Shown piece by piece: positions 8,490 to 16,546 of a stretch of DNA of 58,162 bases; positions within the stretch are counted from its first letter, which is position 1; every line of letters starts with the position of its first letter. Source of the stretch: Domibacillus indicus. Lineage in GTDB: Bacteria; Bacillota; Bacilli; Bacillales; Domibacillaceae. The translations under genes were made by a program, and so were the position numbers. The stretch is from positions 1 through 58,162 of the forward strand of contig NZ_JAMBOO010000026.1 of the NCBI RefSeq assembly GCF_023715895.1, given 5' to 3'. The notes below the pieces were generated by a model that saw only the letters and a program-made list of their open reading frames with translations, was not told where the DNA came from and searched no databases.

Positions 8490-9733
8490 ACTGCTGCTCC
8501 TTCCTCCGATCCAATGATCAGTACATCTACTTCATCACCTTTTTGGAATCCGCGCGTGCCGCCCGGCAATACGATAAACGCGTTTCCTCTTGCAATCGAT
8601 GTGACCGAGTTCGATTTATTAAATCCCGCCGGGCTGACCACCGCACCTGATGGCGTGGATGTATAAACAGCCCGAACGAACCGGTTAAACGGATTTGGCT
8701 TTTTAAAATCTGCCGCCAGCACCGCCTTCTCATAAGGCAAATACGGCCGGCCGCTCCCCATCATGGAAAGAAGAGCGGGACGCACAAAAAGCTCAAAGCC
8801 GACAAAGCAGGCGGATGGGTTTCCAGACAAGCCAAATAAAAAAGTATCCCGCGCATGAGCAACCGTTGTAACACTGCCAGGACGCATCTGTACTTTATTA
8901 AATAATACCTCAGCTCCGAGACGGGCGTATACGGCCGGCAGGAAGTCAAAATCACCTACCGATACTCCGCCCGTTGTGATGACGGCATCACATTCGTTAA
9001 TTGCCGCTTTCACCATATCAAAGCAGGCATCCTCATCATCGGGAAGCGAACCAAGCAGCCGGCACTCTATGCCCATTCGCGCCAGCTGAGCGGCAATCAT
9101 AGGACCATTTGAGTTACGGATTTTCCCCGGCGCAAGCGGCTCATGAACGTCAACAAGCTCGGTGCCTGTTGCCAGCAGCCCGACGACCGGCTTTTTTGCT
9201 ACACGCACCTGTGCGTATCCGAATGTTGCCAGGACAGCGATCACGCCAGGCTGGATAAAAGTGCCGGCTTCGACGATGAGCTCTCCTTCCTGTGCATCCT
9301 CTCCTCTTAACGACACGTTTTCAAGCGGTTCAAATGGCTTGCGAATGGTAAACGTATCCTCTGTGATCACTGTCTGCTCCAGCATCACAACAGCGTCCGC
9401 TCCGTCTGGCAGCGGGGCCCCGGTCATGATACGAACTGCTTCTCCTGCGCCGACTGTATGCGGCGACACAGCTCCTGCGCCAATGTGATCAATGACGCGA
9501 AACTCAACACGCGACTCGCCAGAGGCGCCTTTTGTGTCGGCAGAGCGGACGGCAAATCCGTCATACGGAGAACGATCAAACGGGGGCACATCGTGACTGG
9601 CTCGAACCGGCTCCGCTAAAATCCGCCCGTATGCTTCATGGAGCGGTACCGTTTCTTCTGTTAAATGTGTCACCCGTTTCATCACTCTCTCAATCGCCTC
9701 TTTTACTGCAATCGGCTGTCGCTTTTCAACCAT
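8474..9733 (-). CDS. moeA: Molybdopterin molybdenumtransferase
   Basis: MoeA inserts molybdate into adenylylated molybdopterin. The start MVEKRQPIAVKEA at 9733 (GAGG about ten bases upstream) gives 419 residues, matching the family; a longer frame to 9814 would run through the moaC start and is less likely. Visible motifs are PPFDRSPYDGFAVRS, IMTGAPLPDGADAVV, the MPT-binding TTGGVSVGDFDFL, and LSGNPSACFVGFELFVRP, followed by the C-terminal beta domain. It is the first gene of the moeA-moaE-moaD-moaA unit and diverges from moaC. Confidence 0.95.
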   Translation of the reverse strand: MVEKRQPIAVKEAIERVMKRVTHLTEETVPLHEAYGRILAEPVRASHDVPPFDRSPYDGFAVRSADTKGASGESRVEFRVIDHIGAGAVSPHTVGAGEAVRIMTGAPLPDGADAVVMLEQTVITEDTFTIRKPFEPLENVSLRGEDAQEGELIVEAGTFIQPGVIAVLATFGYAQVRVAKKPVVGLLATGTELVDVHEPLAPGKIRNSNGPMIAAQLARMGIECRLLGSLPDDEDACFDMVKAAINECDAVITTGGVSVGDFDFLPAVYARLGAEVLFNKVQMRPGSVTTVAHARDTFLFGLSGNPSACFVGFELFVRPALLSMMGSGRPYLPYEKAVLAADFKKPNPFNRFVRAVYTSTPSGAVVSPAGFNKSNSVTSIARGNAFIVLPGGTRGFQKGDEVDVLIIGSEEGAAVWELN

Positions 9734-9800
9734 TCTCTTTTCCTCGCTTTCTTTTCCCCATGCTATACTGAGATTATCTATTACTTGAAAGGATGTTTGT

Positions 9801-10295
9801 ATGTCTGAATTCACGCATTTTAATGAGCAGGGACGCGCTAAAATGGTGGATGTTTCCGAGAAACAGGAAACGGTCCGTCTTGCTGTGGCCCATTCCTCTA
9901 TCGAAGTAAACCAATCTATTTATGAGCAGATCACGCAAGGTACAAATAAAAAAGGGGATGTTTTCGCGGTTGCCCAAGTAGCCGGCATCATGGCCGCTAA
10001 ACAAACCTCCTCAATTATTCCCATGTGCCACCCTATCCCTTTAACCGGCGTTAATATCACGTTCCATTGGAAAGTAGACGAAGCAGCCGGCCGCTTTGTT
10101 GTATTCATTGAGGCAGAAGCAAAAACAAAGGGTGTAACCGGGGTTGAGATGGAGGCATTGACTGCCGCTTCAGCCGCTGCGCTCACTATTTATGATATGT
10201 GTAAAGCATCCGGGAAAGAAATGGTGATCGGTCCAACGTATTTGCAGAGAAAGTCAGGCGGCAAAAACGGAGACTATGAGCGCGGCCGCAGTTAA
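9801..10295 (+). CDS. moaC: Cyclic pyranopterin monophosphate synthase
   Basis: The 164-residue protein carries the MoaC signatures [28 protein letters not shown] (catalytic and substrate-binding region) and [26 protein letters not shown]. It completes the conversion begun by MoaA. It is the only cofactor gene here on the plus strand and diverges from moeA with 67 bases between the starts. The ATG has a GAAAGGATG site and a TATACT -10 about 30 bases upstream. A hairpin terminator overlaps its stop codon. Confidence 0.96.
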   Translation: MSEFTHFNEQGRAKMVDVSEKQETVRLAVAHSSIEVNQSIYEQITQGTNKKGDVFAVAQVAGIMAAKQTSSIIPMCHPIPLTGVNITFHWKVDEAAGRFVVFIEAEAKTKGVTGVEMEALTAASAAALTIYDMCKASGKEMVIGPTYLQRKSGGKNGDYERGRS

Positions 10296-10307
10296 GCGGC
10301 CGCTTTT
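10282..10307 (+). terminator. Terminator overlapping the moaC stop
   Basis: Two copies of the self-complementary GCGGCCGC (10282-10289 and 10296-10303) flank AGTTAA, which contains the moaC stop codon, and are followed by TTTT. The stop codon sits in the loop. Confidence 0.75.
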
Positions 10308-10355
10308 CCTTTCCTCTACCACCGAATAAAAAGCTCTACACTTTTTATGCCCTTT

Positions 10356-10856
10356 TTATTTTCTAGCTTCATGAAGCAAATGTGCCGCTTCCGGCAAAAT
10401 CAACTTCCGCATCGCTAGATCAACCGCCCCGCGCGAGCCCGGCAGAGCAAAAAGCAGTTTTCCGCCTTTAGCTGTTCCCGCTAACGCTCTGGATAACATC
10501 GCTTTTGTGCCAATATCTTCTGTGAAACTTAAATAACGAAAAAACTCTCCAAATCCCGGAATTTCCTTTTGAAGCAGCGGCTTTACCGTCTCAATAGTAA
10601 TATCCCGGGGTGCAATGCCAGTTCCGCCTGTTACAATGATCAAATCAATTTGATCATCTTCGAGCCACTTTCCAATCATCTCGCCCACTGCTTTCTGTTC
10701 ATCCGGCACAATGGCATACCGCGTTGTTTGATGGCCGTTTTCTTCCAGGAGAGCCTGGATGTGAGCACCGCTTTTATCCGATTCAACGGTTCGTGTGTCG
10801 CTCACAGTCAGAACACCGGCTGAACATGACATTTCTTTCCCAAAATCAACTGACAT
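10356..10856 (-). CDS. moaB: MoaB/Mog-family molybdenum cofactor protein
   Basis: The 166-residue protein has the MoCF-domain motifs LTVSDTRT, DLIIVTGGTGIAPRDITIETVKPL and LLFALPGSRGAVDLAMRKLILP. In Bacillus this member is called MoaB; the Mog-type function is adenylylation of molybdopterin before molybdenum insertion by MoeA. It begins 15 bases after moeB on the same strand (site AAGGGGGAGCGG), so moeB and moaB form one unit. Confidence 0.92.
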   Translation of the reverse strand: MSVDFGKEMSCSAGVLTVSDTRTVESDKSGAHIQALLEENGHQTTRYAIVPDEQKAVGEMIGKWLEDDQIDLIIVTGGTGIAPRDITIETVKPLLQKEIPGFGEFFRYLSFTEDIGTKAMLSRALAGTAKGGKLLFALPGSRGAVDLAMRKLILPEAAHLLHEARK

Positions 10857-10871
10857 TTCTTCCGCTCCCCC

Positions 10872-11891
10872 TTAACTGAAAAGCTGGTTATAAATTTTTA
10901 AAGCCTGCTTAGCGTCCTGCATCCCATGAAAAAACAAACGACCGTTTTCAAACAAAACAATTCGATGTTCACCAAACATAATCTGCAAAAAATAAGGCGT
11001 CCGCTTATGTTTCAACTGCTGTTTCCGGGCTATTTTCTCTCCGTCTTCAAGTGTCAGCGTCCGGCCGGCACCAGGTGTCAGCTGAATGGTGTCACGGCCG
11101 CACAATAAAGCCGCCTTTGTTTCATCTGACTGGCTCAAAGCCGGATACGTGCGTTTCGCTCCGCACGATGGGCAGTCCGGCCGCTTCATTTTTTTTACAC
11201 CGAATGCGTGCTTTTCATTTGTCCATGCGTCAATTCGCAGCATATCACGCCGTATAGAGTCAGCGTTCCCCGTCAACCACTTTAGTGCTTCAGCACACTG
11301 AAAAGCTGCAGTTATATATACAGCCGGCGCAATCACACCGGCTGTGTCGCATGTTTCAGCAGAAGAGGGAAGTACCGGCAGCAGGCACCGAAAGCAAGGG
11401 CCTTCTCCAGGGATAAACGGCATAACGACACTTGTTGCACCGACGCAGGCTCCATAGATCCAAGGAATGCCCTGCTTGACACTTGCATCGTTGATAACAA
11501 GACGTGTTTCAAAGTTGTCGGTCCCGTCAATCAGTAGATCACTTCGCTGTGCCAGCCCTTCGATGAGCGCTGCATCTGCATGATCCATCCACGTTTCCAC
11601 AGCAACCTCGCTGTTAACGGCCGCCAGACGCTTTTTCGCCGCTTCCACTTTTGGCATCATATCGCGTGCATCCGCTTCTGTGTAAAGCGGCTGCCTGTGC
11701 AGGTTGGACACTTCAACATAATCACGATCGACAAGCAGCAGCCGGCCAACACCAGCGCGCGCCAGTGTATCTGCCGCGGCAGAACCGAGCGCCCCGCACC
11801 CAATAATCGCGACCGTCGACTGCGCCAGCCCTTTCTGGCCTTTTGTGCCGATCGGATAAAATTTTTGCTGCTTTGCAAACCGGTTTTCCAT
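10872..11891 (-). CDS. moeB: MoeB/ThiF-family adenylyltransferase
   Basis: The 339-residue E1-like enzyme has the nucleotide-binding motif VAIIGCGALGSAAADTLARAG, the acidic VDRDYVEVSNLHRQPLY, DGTDNFETR, and a CxxC pair in CPSCGAKRTY. It activates the C terminus of MoaD with ATP. Residues beyond about 250 form a short extra C-terminal domain. The ATG follows GGGAGGAAGCGGG. It heads the moeB-moaB unit. Confidence 0.93.
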   Translation of the reverse strand: MENRFAKQQKFYPIGTKGQKGLAQSTVAIIGCGALGSAAADTLARAGVGRLLLVDRDYVEVSNLHRQPLYTEADARDMMPKVEAAKKRLAAVNSEVAVETWMDHADAALIEGLAQRSDLLIDGTDNFETRLVINDASVKQGIPWIYGACVGATSVVMPFIPGEGPCFRCLLPVLPSSAETCDTAGVIAPAVYITAAFQCAEALKWLTGNADSIRRDMLRIDAWTNEKHAFGVKKMKRPDCPSCGAKRTYPALSQSDETKAALLCGRDTIQLTPGAGRTLTLEDGEKIARKQQLKHKRTPYFLQIMFGEHRIVLFENGRLFFHGMQDAKQALKIYNQLFS

Positions 11892-12009
11892 TTTCCCGCT
11901 TCCTCCCTGACGCTTTTCTCATCTTTACGGATAGATTACTGTGCGCTTTTAACGGCTTCGTTTGATTCTTTTATTTTACCATACTCTTTTTCTTTCCGCG
12001 CAGCCAGAC

Positions 12010-12056
12010 AAAAGGATAAAGGCGCCTCGCAACGCGCGAAACACCTTCATCCTTTT
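12010..12056 (-). terminator. Terminator at the end of the MCP remnant
   Basis: Minus-strand AAAAGGA-TG-AAGG pairs with CCTT-TA-TCCTTTT around a GC-rich loop, and the stem overlaps the TGA of the remnant. The tract after it is short. This is part of the 660-base gene-free interval 11892-12553. Confidence 0.55.
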
Positions 12057-12193
12057 GATAGTGTAAATTTGTCAATGGCCCGCCGAAGTGTGTCAACAAC
12101 GAGGGAGCTTTGCTCTGAATCAAAGCGCACTTCTTTAATCAGCTCAGCCATTTTCCCTGCCGACCCGTCCACCTGCTCGACGGTCTGTGCGTT
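12047..12193 (-). pseudogene. Remnant of a methyl-accepting chemotaxis protein C terminus
   Basis: An open frame of 48 codons ends in TGA at 12047. It reads NAQTVEQVDGSAGKMAEL followed by IKEVRFDSEQSS and ends DTLRRAIDKFTL. The alternation of N-A-Q-T-V with M-A-E-L-I and the closing -FTL resemble the distal end of the methyl-accepting receptor coiled coil (compare the usual endings in FKL). A stop codon (TAA at 12194-12196) lies directly upstream and the preceding sequence does not continue the receptor, so the gene is truncated at about 12195. The family assignment rests on a short fragment. Confidence 0.45.
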
Positions 12194-12250
12194 TTATGCA
12201 TTGCTTCTTATTCATACAACGAGTGCGGACGGTTAGAATGAGAGCCGATA

Positions 12251-12333
12251 AGGCGGCGGACGCACGGCTTCCCTTTCCATGGGCAGGCGCTGAGCCCACT
12301 TGTCCCGTAGGAGTCTTCGCACGTACGCCGCCT
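12251..12333. repeat. GC-rich segment bounded by inverted repeats
   Basis: AGGCGGCGGACGCACG (12251-12266) and its imperfect reverse complement CGCACGTACGCCGCCT (12318-12333) bound an 83-base segment that is much richer in G and C than its flanks. It includes GGCAGGCGCTGAGCC and GGAGTCTTCGCACGTACG, strings of the kind seen in short interspersed repeats of Bacillaceae. I cannot confirm copy number from one window. The surrounding stretch 12200-12495 holds no supported gene. Confidence 0.45.
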
Positions 12334-12494
12334 GTGCGGCTGGACAAAATTGCACAGCTTAATAAATACGCTTGTCCTACCAACAAAGTGGTAAAAACGC
12401 ATGTGAATATGCCTCTTTACTGCTTTTTCGAAACAAATGGGGAAGCGATGTTTCTCGAAAAGTCTCCTGCCCGTTTTCGGCGGTGAAAGCTTTC

Positions 12495-12553
12495 ATAAAA
12501 AAAGACCGACGACTTTGTCGACAGCCTTGGACCAGATATTTATGCCTGGTCTT
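12495..12553 (-). terminator. Terminator after the ABC substrate-binding protein gene
   Basis: Directly after the stop codon the minus strand has GACCAG with CTGGTC, nested in an outer AAAAGACC / GGTCTTTT pairing, and ends in a seven-T run (12497-12503). Confidence 0.65.
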
Positions 12554-13621
12554 TTATTTATAAACGCCAATGATCTCCACCGCTTTTTCTGTAACGGTTG
12601 TATCAATCGCTTTATCAAAATCAAACTCGCCGCGAATGGCCCCATTTTTCTTGTACATATCATATTGCTGGCGGATATCGTCTACGGACATTTCTCCATT
12701 TGGATCAAGGCCTGTTACGTACACTTCTTCCCACACTGCTGCATCCTTCAAAGAAGTATACTTGGTCATAATGTCAATGATCGCTTCCTTGCCTTCTCCT
12801 TTCTTAAAGGCATCGTTATAATCGCGGACTCCTTTTAAATAGGCAGCCATAAAGCGCAAAGAAACATCCTTTTGTTCGTTAATAAACTGCGGCGAGCCAA
12901 GCACCATGGCGATTTGCGCTTTCGGGGCAAAGTCCGTTGCATCACCGAAGCGGACATGAATGCCTTCCGATACGCCCTGTGTAATGAGCGGTTCAATTTG
13001 AAGCGCTGCATCAACGGAGCCATTTTCGATAGCTGCCAGCATATTGCCGAAGTCCGGCATTAAAACAAACTCTACGTCGCTCTCCTTTAAGCCGGCGTGT
13101 TCGAGCATTTTCCGGAAGATATAATCATCAACCGCATGCTCGGTGGATACCGCTACTTTTTTTCCTTTTAAATCGCTGTAATCTTTAATTTTATCCTTCT
13201 TGTCTGCGCCAATCACGAAAGTAAAATACGATTTCCCTTTTTCGTTGTGCCCTTTGTCAGCGATAATTTTTACATCGATTCCTTGAGCAATGGCGTTAAA
13301 GAATGAGGCGGAAGAAACCCCTCCCGCAATATCTACTTCACCGGATGCAAGAGCGGGAAGCATATCGTCACTGTTAGCAAACGTCGCAAACTCCACTTCA
13401 ATGTTGTAGTCCTCAAAATATCCTTTTTCATTGGCAATGTAAAATCCAGCACCGGACGCCGAACCGTCTTCCGCTATAATGACTTTTGTTTTTTCTTCCA
13501 AAGGAGCCAGATCACCGGATGGATTAGTCTTACTTACTTCATTCCCTACACTAGATGGTCTTTCTTCTCCACAGCCCGCTAAAAGGAACATAACACTTAA
13601 CAATCCAAGCCACTTTTTCAT
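12554..13621 (-). CDS. ABC transporter substrate-binding lipoprotein, SsuA/NMT1 type
   Basis: The 355-residue protein starts with a lipoprotein signal MKKWLGLLSVMFLLAGCGEE, with the lipidated cysteine at residue 17 (L-A-G-C). After a short linker the NMT1/THI5-like fold begins (VIIAEDGSASGAGFYIANEKGYFEDYNIEVE style), with ALASGEVDIAGG and VAVSTEHAVDDY. It should bind a small nitrogen- or sulfur-containing solute outside the membrane and deliver it to the permease encoded upstream. The exact ligand (nitrate, sulfonate, taurine, pyrimidine precursor) cannot be told. It is the last gene of permease-ATPase-binding protein. Confidence 0.88.
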   Translation of the reverse strand: MKKWLGLLSVMFLLAGCGEERPSSVGNEVSKTNPSGDLAPLEEKTKVIIAEDGSASGAGFYIANEKGYFEDYNIEVEFATFANSDDMLPALASGEVDIAGGVSSASFFNAIAQGIDVKIIADKGHNEKGKSYFTFVIGADKKDKIKDYSDLKGKKVAVSTEHAVDDYIFRKMLEHAGLKESDVEFVLMPDFGNMLAAIENGSVDAALQIEPLITQGVSEGIHVRFGDATDFAPKAQIAMVLGSPQFINEQKDVSLRFMAAYLKGVRDYNDAFKKGEGKEAIIDIMTKYTSLKDAAVWEEVYVTGLDPNGEMSVDDIRQQYDMYKKNGAIRGEFDFDKAIDTTVTEKAVEIIGVYK

Positions 13622-13634
13622 TCTGATGCTCCTT

Positions 13635-14414
13635 TCATTCTCTTGATCCCTGTACTTCTTCCTGCAGATGCTGCCAGATTTTCGAAAAAGCGGCGGTCAT
13701 GTCCGGATTGGACCGGATATCTTCAAGCTTTCTTGGCCTCGGCAGATCAATGCGGACATCAGCAGCAATACGGCCGGGCTGCGCGCTCATCAAAAGAACC
13801 CGGTCGCTTAAATAAAGAGCTTCATCGATACTGTGTGTGATAAAAAGAACCGTTTTCTTCGTTTCGGACCAAATCGACAGCAGCTCCTCCTGTAAAATAA
13901 ACCGGTTCTGTTCATCGAGTGCCCCGAATGGTTCATCCATGAGCAGAATCTCAGGGTCGTTCGCAAAAGCCCTGGCGATGCTGACCCGCTGCTTCATTCC
14001 GCCCGAAAGCTCTTTCGGATACATTTTCGCGAATTTCTCCAGTCCCACTTTCGCCAAAAAATATTGTGTTTTTTCTTTCACATAGGATTTTGGCAAGTGA
14101 CGCATATTCAAACCGAAGGCGACGTTTTCTTCCACTGTCAGCCATGGCAGAAGCCCCTTCTCCTGAAACACCATCGACTGGCTCGGGCGGTCTGCACCAC
14201 TTTTTTGAATGTCAAAACGGCCGGCACTTTGTTTTTCGAGACCGGCAATAATACGGAGCAGTGTAGTTTTCCCGCATCCGCTCGGCCCGACCAAACAAAC
14301 AAATTCTCCTTCTGCAATATCAATAGAGATTCTCTCAATGGCGGTTGTGCTGCTCTGCTTTTTATAGAACACTTTCGTCAGGTCGCGAATGGATATTTTT
14401 GGCTTATCGCTCAT
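13635..14414 (-). CDS. ABC transporter ATP-binding protein, SsuB/TauB type
   Basis: The start MSDKPKISIRDLTKVF at 14414 has a near-perfect GGAGGTGATCAA site and gives 259 residues; an upstream in-frame start is less likely. Walker A is GPSGCGKTT, the Q-loop region reads MVFQEKGLLPWLTVEENVAFGL (typical of nitrate/sulfonate/taurine importers), the signature is LSGGMKQR and Walker B is ILLMDEPFGALDE. It energises the adjacent permease. It starts four bases after the permease stop codon. Confidence 0.93.
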   Translation of the reverse strand: MSDKPKISIRDLTKVFYKKQSSTTAIERISIDIAEGEFVCLVGPSGCGKTTLLRIIAGLEKQSAGRFDIQKSGADRPSQSMVFQEKGLLPWLTVEENVAFGLNMRHLPKSYVKEKTQYFLAKVGLEKFAKMYPKELSGGMKQRVSIARAFANDPEILLMDEPFGALDEQNRFILQEELLSIWSETKKTVLFITHSIDEALYLSDRVLLMSAQPGRIAADVRIDLPRPRKLEDIRSNPDMTAAFSKIWQHLQEEVQGSRE

Positions 14415-14418
14415 TTGA

Positions 14419-15225
14419 TCACCTCCATGGAAGTAACTTTCGCTGCAGCGCACGCAGCAGCAGGGAAAAAAGATAGCCGAAAAATGAAATTAAAATAAGC
14501 CCGACAAACATGTCTTTGAGCAGAAACGCGTTATACGACGTCCAAATTAAGTAGCCAATTCCCGACCGTGCCCCCATCATCTCAGCCGCTACAATAGTTA
14601 ACAGAGCAATCGCCTGCCCCATTTGAATTCCTTCAAGCATAAAGGGAAGTGAACCAGGCAGGGCAATTTTAAAAAAGAAATCTTTACGGCTTGCGCCATA
14701 GTTTTTGGCTACGTCCAAGTAAATGGAATCAATGGAAAGAACACCAGCCGCTGTATTGATCACCACTGGAAAAAAGACACTCCCTGCAATCGTCACAACT
14801 TTCGAGGTTTCACCAATGCCAAACAAAATTAAAATAATTGGCAGCAATGCAAGTGTGGGGATGGGCATAAGCGCCATAATTAGAGGAGAAAGAAAATGCC
14901 TGATTGGTGCATACAAGCCCATGAACAGACCGAGGATAATACCGGGAATGGCCCCAAGCAAAAAGCCCACCAGAATACGGAACAACGAAATCCGAATATG
15001 CCCGAACAGTTCACCGCTTACAAGCATGTCAACAAATGTAGCTGCAATAGCGGTCGGCGGCGGAAAAAACCGTGCATCGATTAAGCCGCTTCGAGATAAA
15101 AATTCCCAGATCAGCAGAAGAAAAAGTGGAGAAAAAACAGTCAGGGCCGTTTTCGCTTTTTGCCGTTTACGTTCCTTCTTCCATTCCTGTTTTTCGGTTT
15201 CCACCGGATTGTGTAAAACTTTCAT
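14419..15225 (-). CDS. ABC transporter permease, SsuC/TauC type
   Basis: I place the start at the ATG at 15223-15225 (MKVLHNPVETEKQEWKKERK) because GAGGTGGTGAAC lies just upstream; a GTG nine bases earlier is in frame. The 268-residue protein has a charged N-terminal tail, about six membrane segments and the EAA-type coupling loop AKNYGASRKDFFFKIALPGSLPFMLEGIQ. It is the first gene of the operon and shares its promoter region with the terminator of the preceding unit. Confidence 0.92.
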   Translation of the reverse strand: MKVLHNPVETEKQEWKKERKRQKAKTALTVFSPLFLLLIWEFLSRSGLIDARFFPPPTAIAATFVDMLVSGELFGHIRISLFRILVGFLLGAIPGIILGLFMGLYAPIRHFLSPLIMALMPIPTLALLPIILILFGIGETSKVVTIAGSVFFPVVINTAAGVLSIDSIYLDVAKNYGASRKDFFFKIALPGSLPFMLEGIQMGQAIALLTIVAAEMMGARSGIGYLIWTSYNAFLLKDMFVGLILISFFGYLFSLLLRALQRKLLPWR

Positions 15226-15281
15226 GTTCACCACCTCTTCTTACCAATAATATGCATGCTTTTTAAAAGTGTGTTCCCACC

Positions 15282-15323
15282 AAAAAAGCCGGCTTGCTCG
15301 CATTTGAGCAGGCCGGCTTTTTT
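15282..15323. terminator. Strong hairpin terminator downstream of the GIY-YIG gene
   Basis: AAAAAAGCCGGC-T-TGCTC pairs with GAGCA-G-GCCGGCTTTTTT around GCATTT. The symmetric A and T runs make it usable in both directions. It separates the GIY-YIG unit from the ABC permease. Confidence 0.88.
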
Positions 15324-15372
15324 GGTATTTACTTATTTAACGGAATCAATCTCAACCACATTTCCGTTTTTA

Positions 15373-15684
15373 TTAAAGCCCGTTATAATCCTTTTCTCCA
15401 TACGGCTGTTTTTCAGCAAGGCATTTTTCCTCCGGCTTTTTCAGCTGCTCAAGAATCGTAAATTGAAAAGCTTCTTTTCCAAATTCGTTCCATTCTTTCT
15501 GTAAAGCCTTGTTTGTGCTTGAACCTGCTTCCAGCTCGAACTTTCGCCCATTCAACGTTTTGAAATTCCGGGTGCTGCCGATAAAGATCTTTTGATTGAT
15601 CCTATTTTTTATTTCATATATGCCTGCTTCTATCTTCATTTCTTTAAACTGCTGTTTCAGTTCTCTTTTTCGCTCTATTTTCAA
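15373..15684 (-). CDS. Small GIY-YIG-fold protein
   Basis: The 103-residue protein contains AGIYEIKNRINQKIFIGSTR (residues 20-39), the GIY...YIG core with FIG in place of YIG, followed by KALQKEWNEFGKEAFQFTIL, a segment typical of short Bacillus GIY-YIG proteins. There is no extra DNA-binding domain, so a homing-endonuclease role is not implied; the biological role of this group is unknown. The likely start is TTG at 15684 with GGGGAGG only a few bases upstream. It follows the DUF2087 gene by nine bases and is cotranscribed with it. Confidence 0.75.
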   Translation of the reverse strand: MKIERKRELKQQFKEMKIEAGIYEIKNRINQKIFIGSTRNFKTLNGRKFELEAGSSTNKALQKEWNEFGKEAFQFTILEQLKKPEEKCLAEKQPYGEKDYNGL

Positions 15685-15693
15685 TGCCTCCCC

Positions 15694-16440
15694 TTATTCA
15701 TTTACCCAATATTCGCTGCCGTCCGGCTTGCGGTTTAAAAAGCCATATTCAATTAAGTATCTTCTTATTTTGACGTAATCATTGAAAATAGCGAACAGGA
15801 TCTCGTTTGTTTCTTTTTCGCTATACACCTGGCCTGCTTTGAACTTTTTCGCCATTTCCCGCATAATAATGAGCCGCTGTTTTTCTTTTGGCGGAAATGC
15901 CAGCAGAACCCCCTCTGGCATAAATTTTTGAATCACCTTTTCCTGTTCCTCTTCTGTTACGTTATAACGGCTGTCAACCATTCTGGCCTGTTTGTGGGGA
16001 GGCACGACAACAGGAGCATGGGCATCCCTTTCATTTAACAGCTCCATCACTGCCAAAAACATTTTAGCCTGGCGTTCTTTTTCTTTTAGTACAAAACGAT
16101 GGTTCCGGATGGTAGAGATGCTTCCGATCCCCATTTCCGCCTGTATTTCTTTATTGTTTTTTCCCTCGTAAAAAAGGCGCAGCAGCTTATTTTGATGTTC
16201 GGTCAGCCCCGTCAGCTTTTTATCCATTTTCATGATATAGTCAAAAACAGAGACGTGTTCTTGTTTAATGTGAGCCTGCGTATACCGCTCCGCATCATAG
16301 AGCTTATCTTCAACCGGATAAATGATCCCTTTCTCGATTCTTCTTCCACACAGCAGGCAGGTAAAAAAATCAGTTTCTTCTACGTAGCCTTTTTTCAATT
16401 CCTGAATCGACGCATTCCAAAACATTGCTGAAGTATCCAC
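15694..16440 (-). CDS. Zinc-finger, HTH and DUF2087 protein, probable regulator
   Basis: With the GTG at 16438-16440 as start (AAGGA ten bases upstream) the product has 248 residues. A CxxC (residues 28 and 31) and HxxxxH (57 and 62) form a zinc-finger-like N terminus. Residues about 78-130 (LTEHQNKLLRLFYEGKNNKE then IQAEMGIGSISTIRNHRF) resemble a LuxR-type helix-turn-helix. The C terminus from about 180 is DUF2087 (FPPKEKQRLIIMREMAKKF then YVKIRRYLIEYGFLNR and DGSEYWV). It has a strong sigma-A promoter and leads the two-gene unit with the GIY-YIG protein. Its target is unknown. Confidence 0.8.
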   Translation of the reverse strand: MDTSAMFWNASIQELKKGYVEETDFFTCLLCGRRIEKGIIYPVEDKLYDAERYTQAHIKQEHVSVFDYIMKMDKKLTGLTEHQNKLLRLFYEGKNNKEIQAEMGIGSISTIRNHRFVLKEKERQAKMFLAVMELLNERDAHAPVVVPPHKQARMVDSRYNVTEEEQEKVIQKFMPEGVLLAFPPKEKQRLIIMREMAKKFKAGQVYSEKETNEILFAIFNDYVKIRRYLIEYGFLNRKPDGSEYWVNE

Positions 16441-16478
16441 GACAAACAAATCCTTCTTTCGTTTATTTATTTACAGAC

Positions 16479-16507
16479 ATCTTAATAAAACGTTTGTTTT
16501 ATGTCAA
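16479..16507 (-). promoter_or_regulatory. Sigma-A promoter of the DUF2087/GIY-YIG unit
   Basis: TTGACA (16502-16507), 17 bases, TAAGAT (16479-16484) on the minus strand, about 40 bases upstream of the start codon. Confidence 0.8.
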
Positions 16508-16511
16508 TGAA

Positions 16512-16540
16512 AAAAACCACCTATTTTCTAGGTGGTTTAA
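16512..16540 (-). terminator. Terminator after the minus-strand GH32 gene
   Basis: AAACCACCTA and TAGGTGGTTT (16514-16523 and 16529-16538) with a five-base loop, followed by a T run on the minus strand. Confidence 0.88.
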
Positions 16541-16546
16541 AAACAT

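Noticed and set aside
12144-12386. 80-codon minus-strand open frame covering the receptor remnant
   Set aside because: Composition is Arg/Gly/Ser-rich, there is no ribosome site, and it reads the remnant in the wrong frame.
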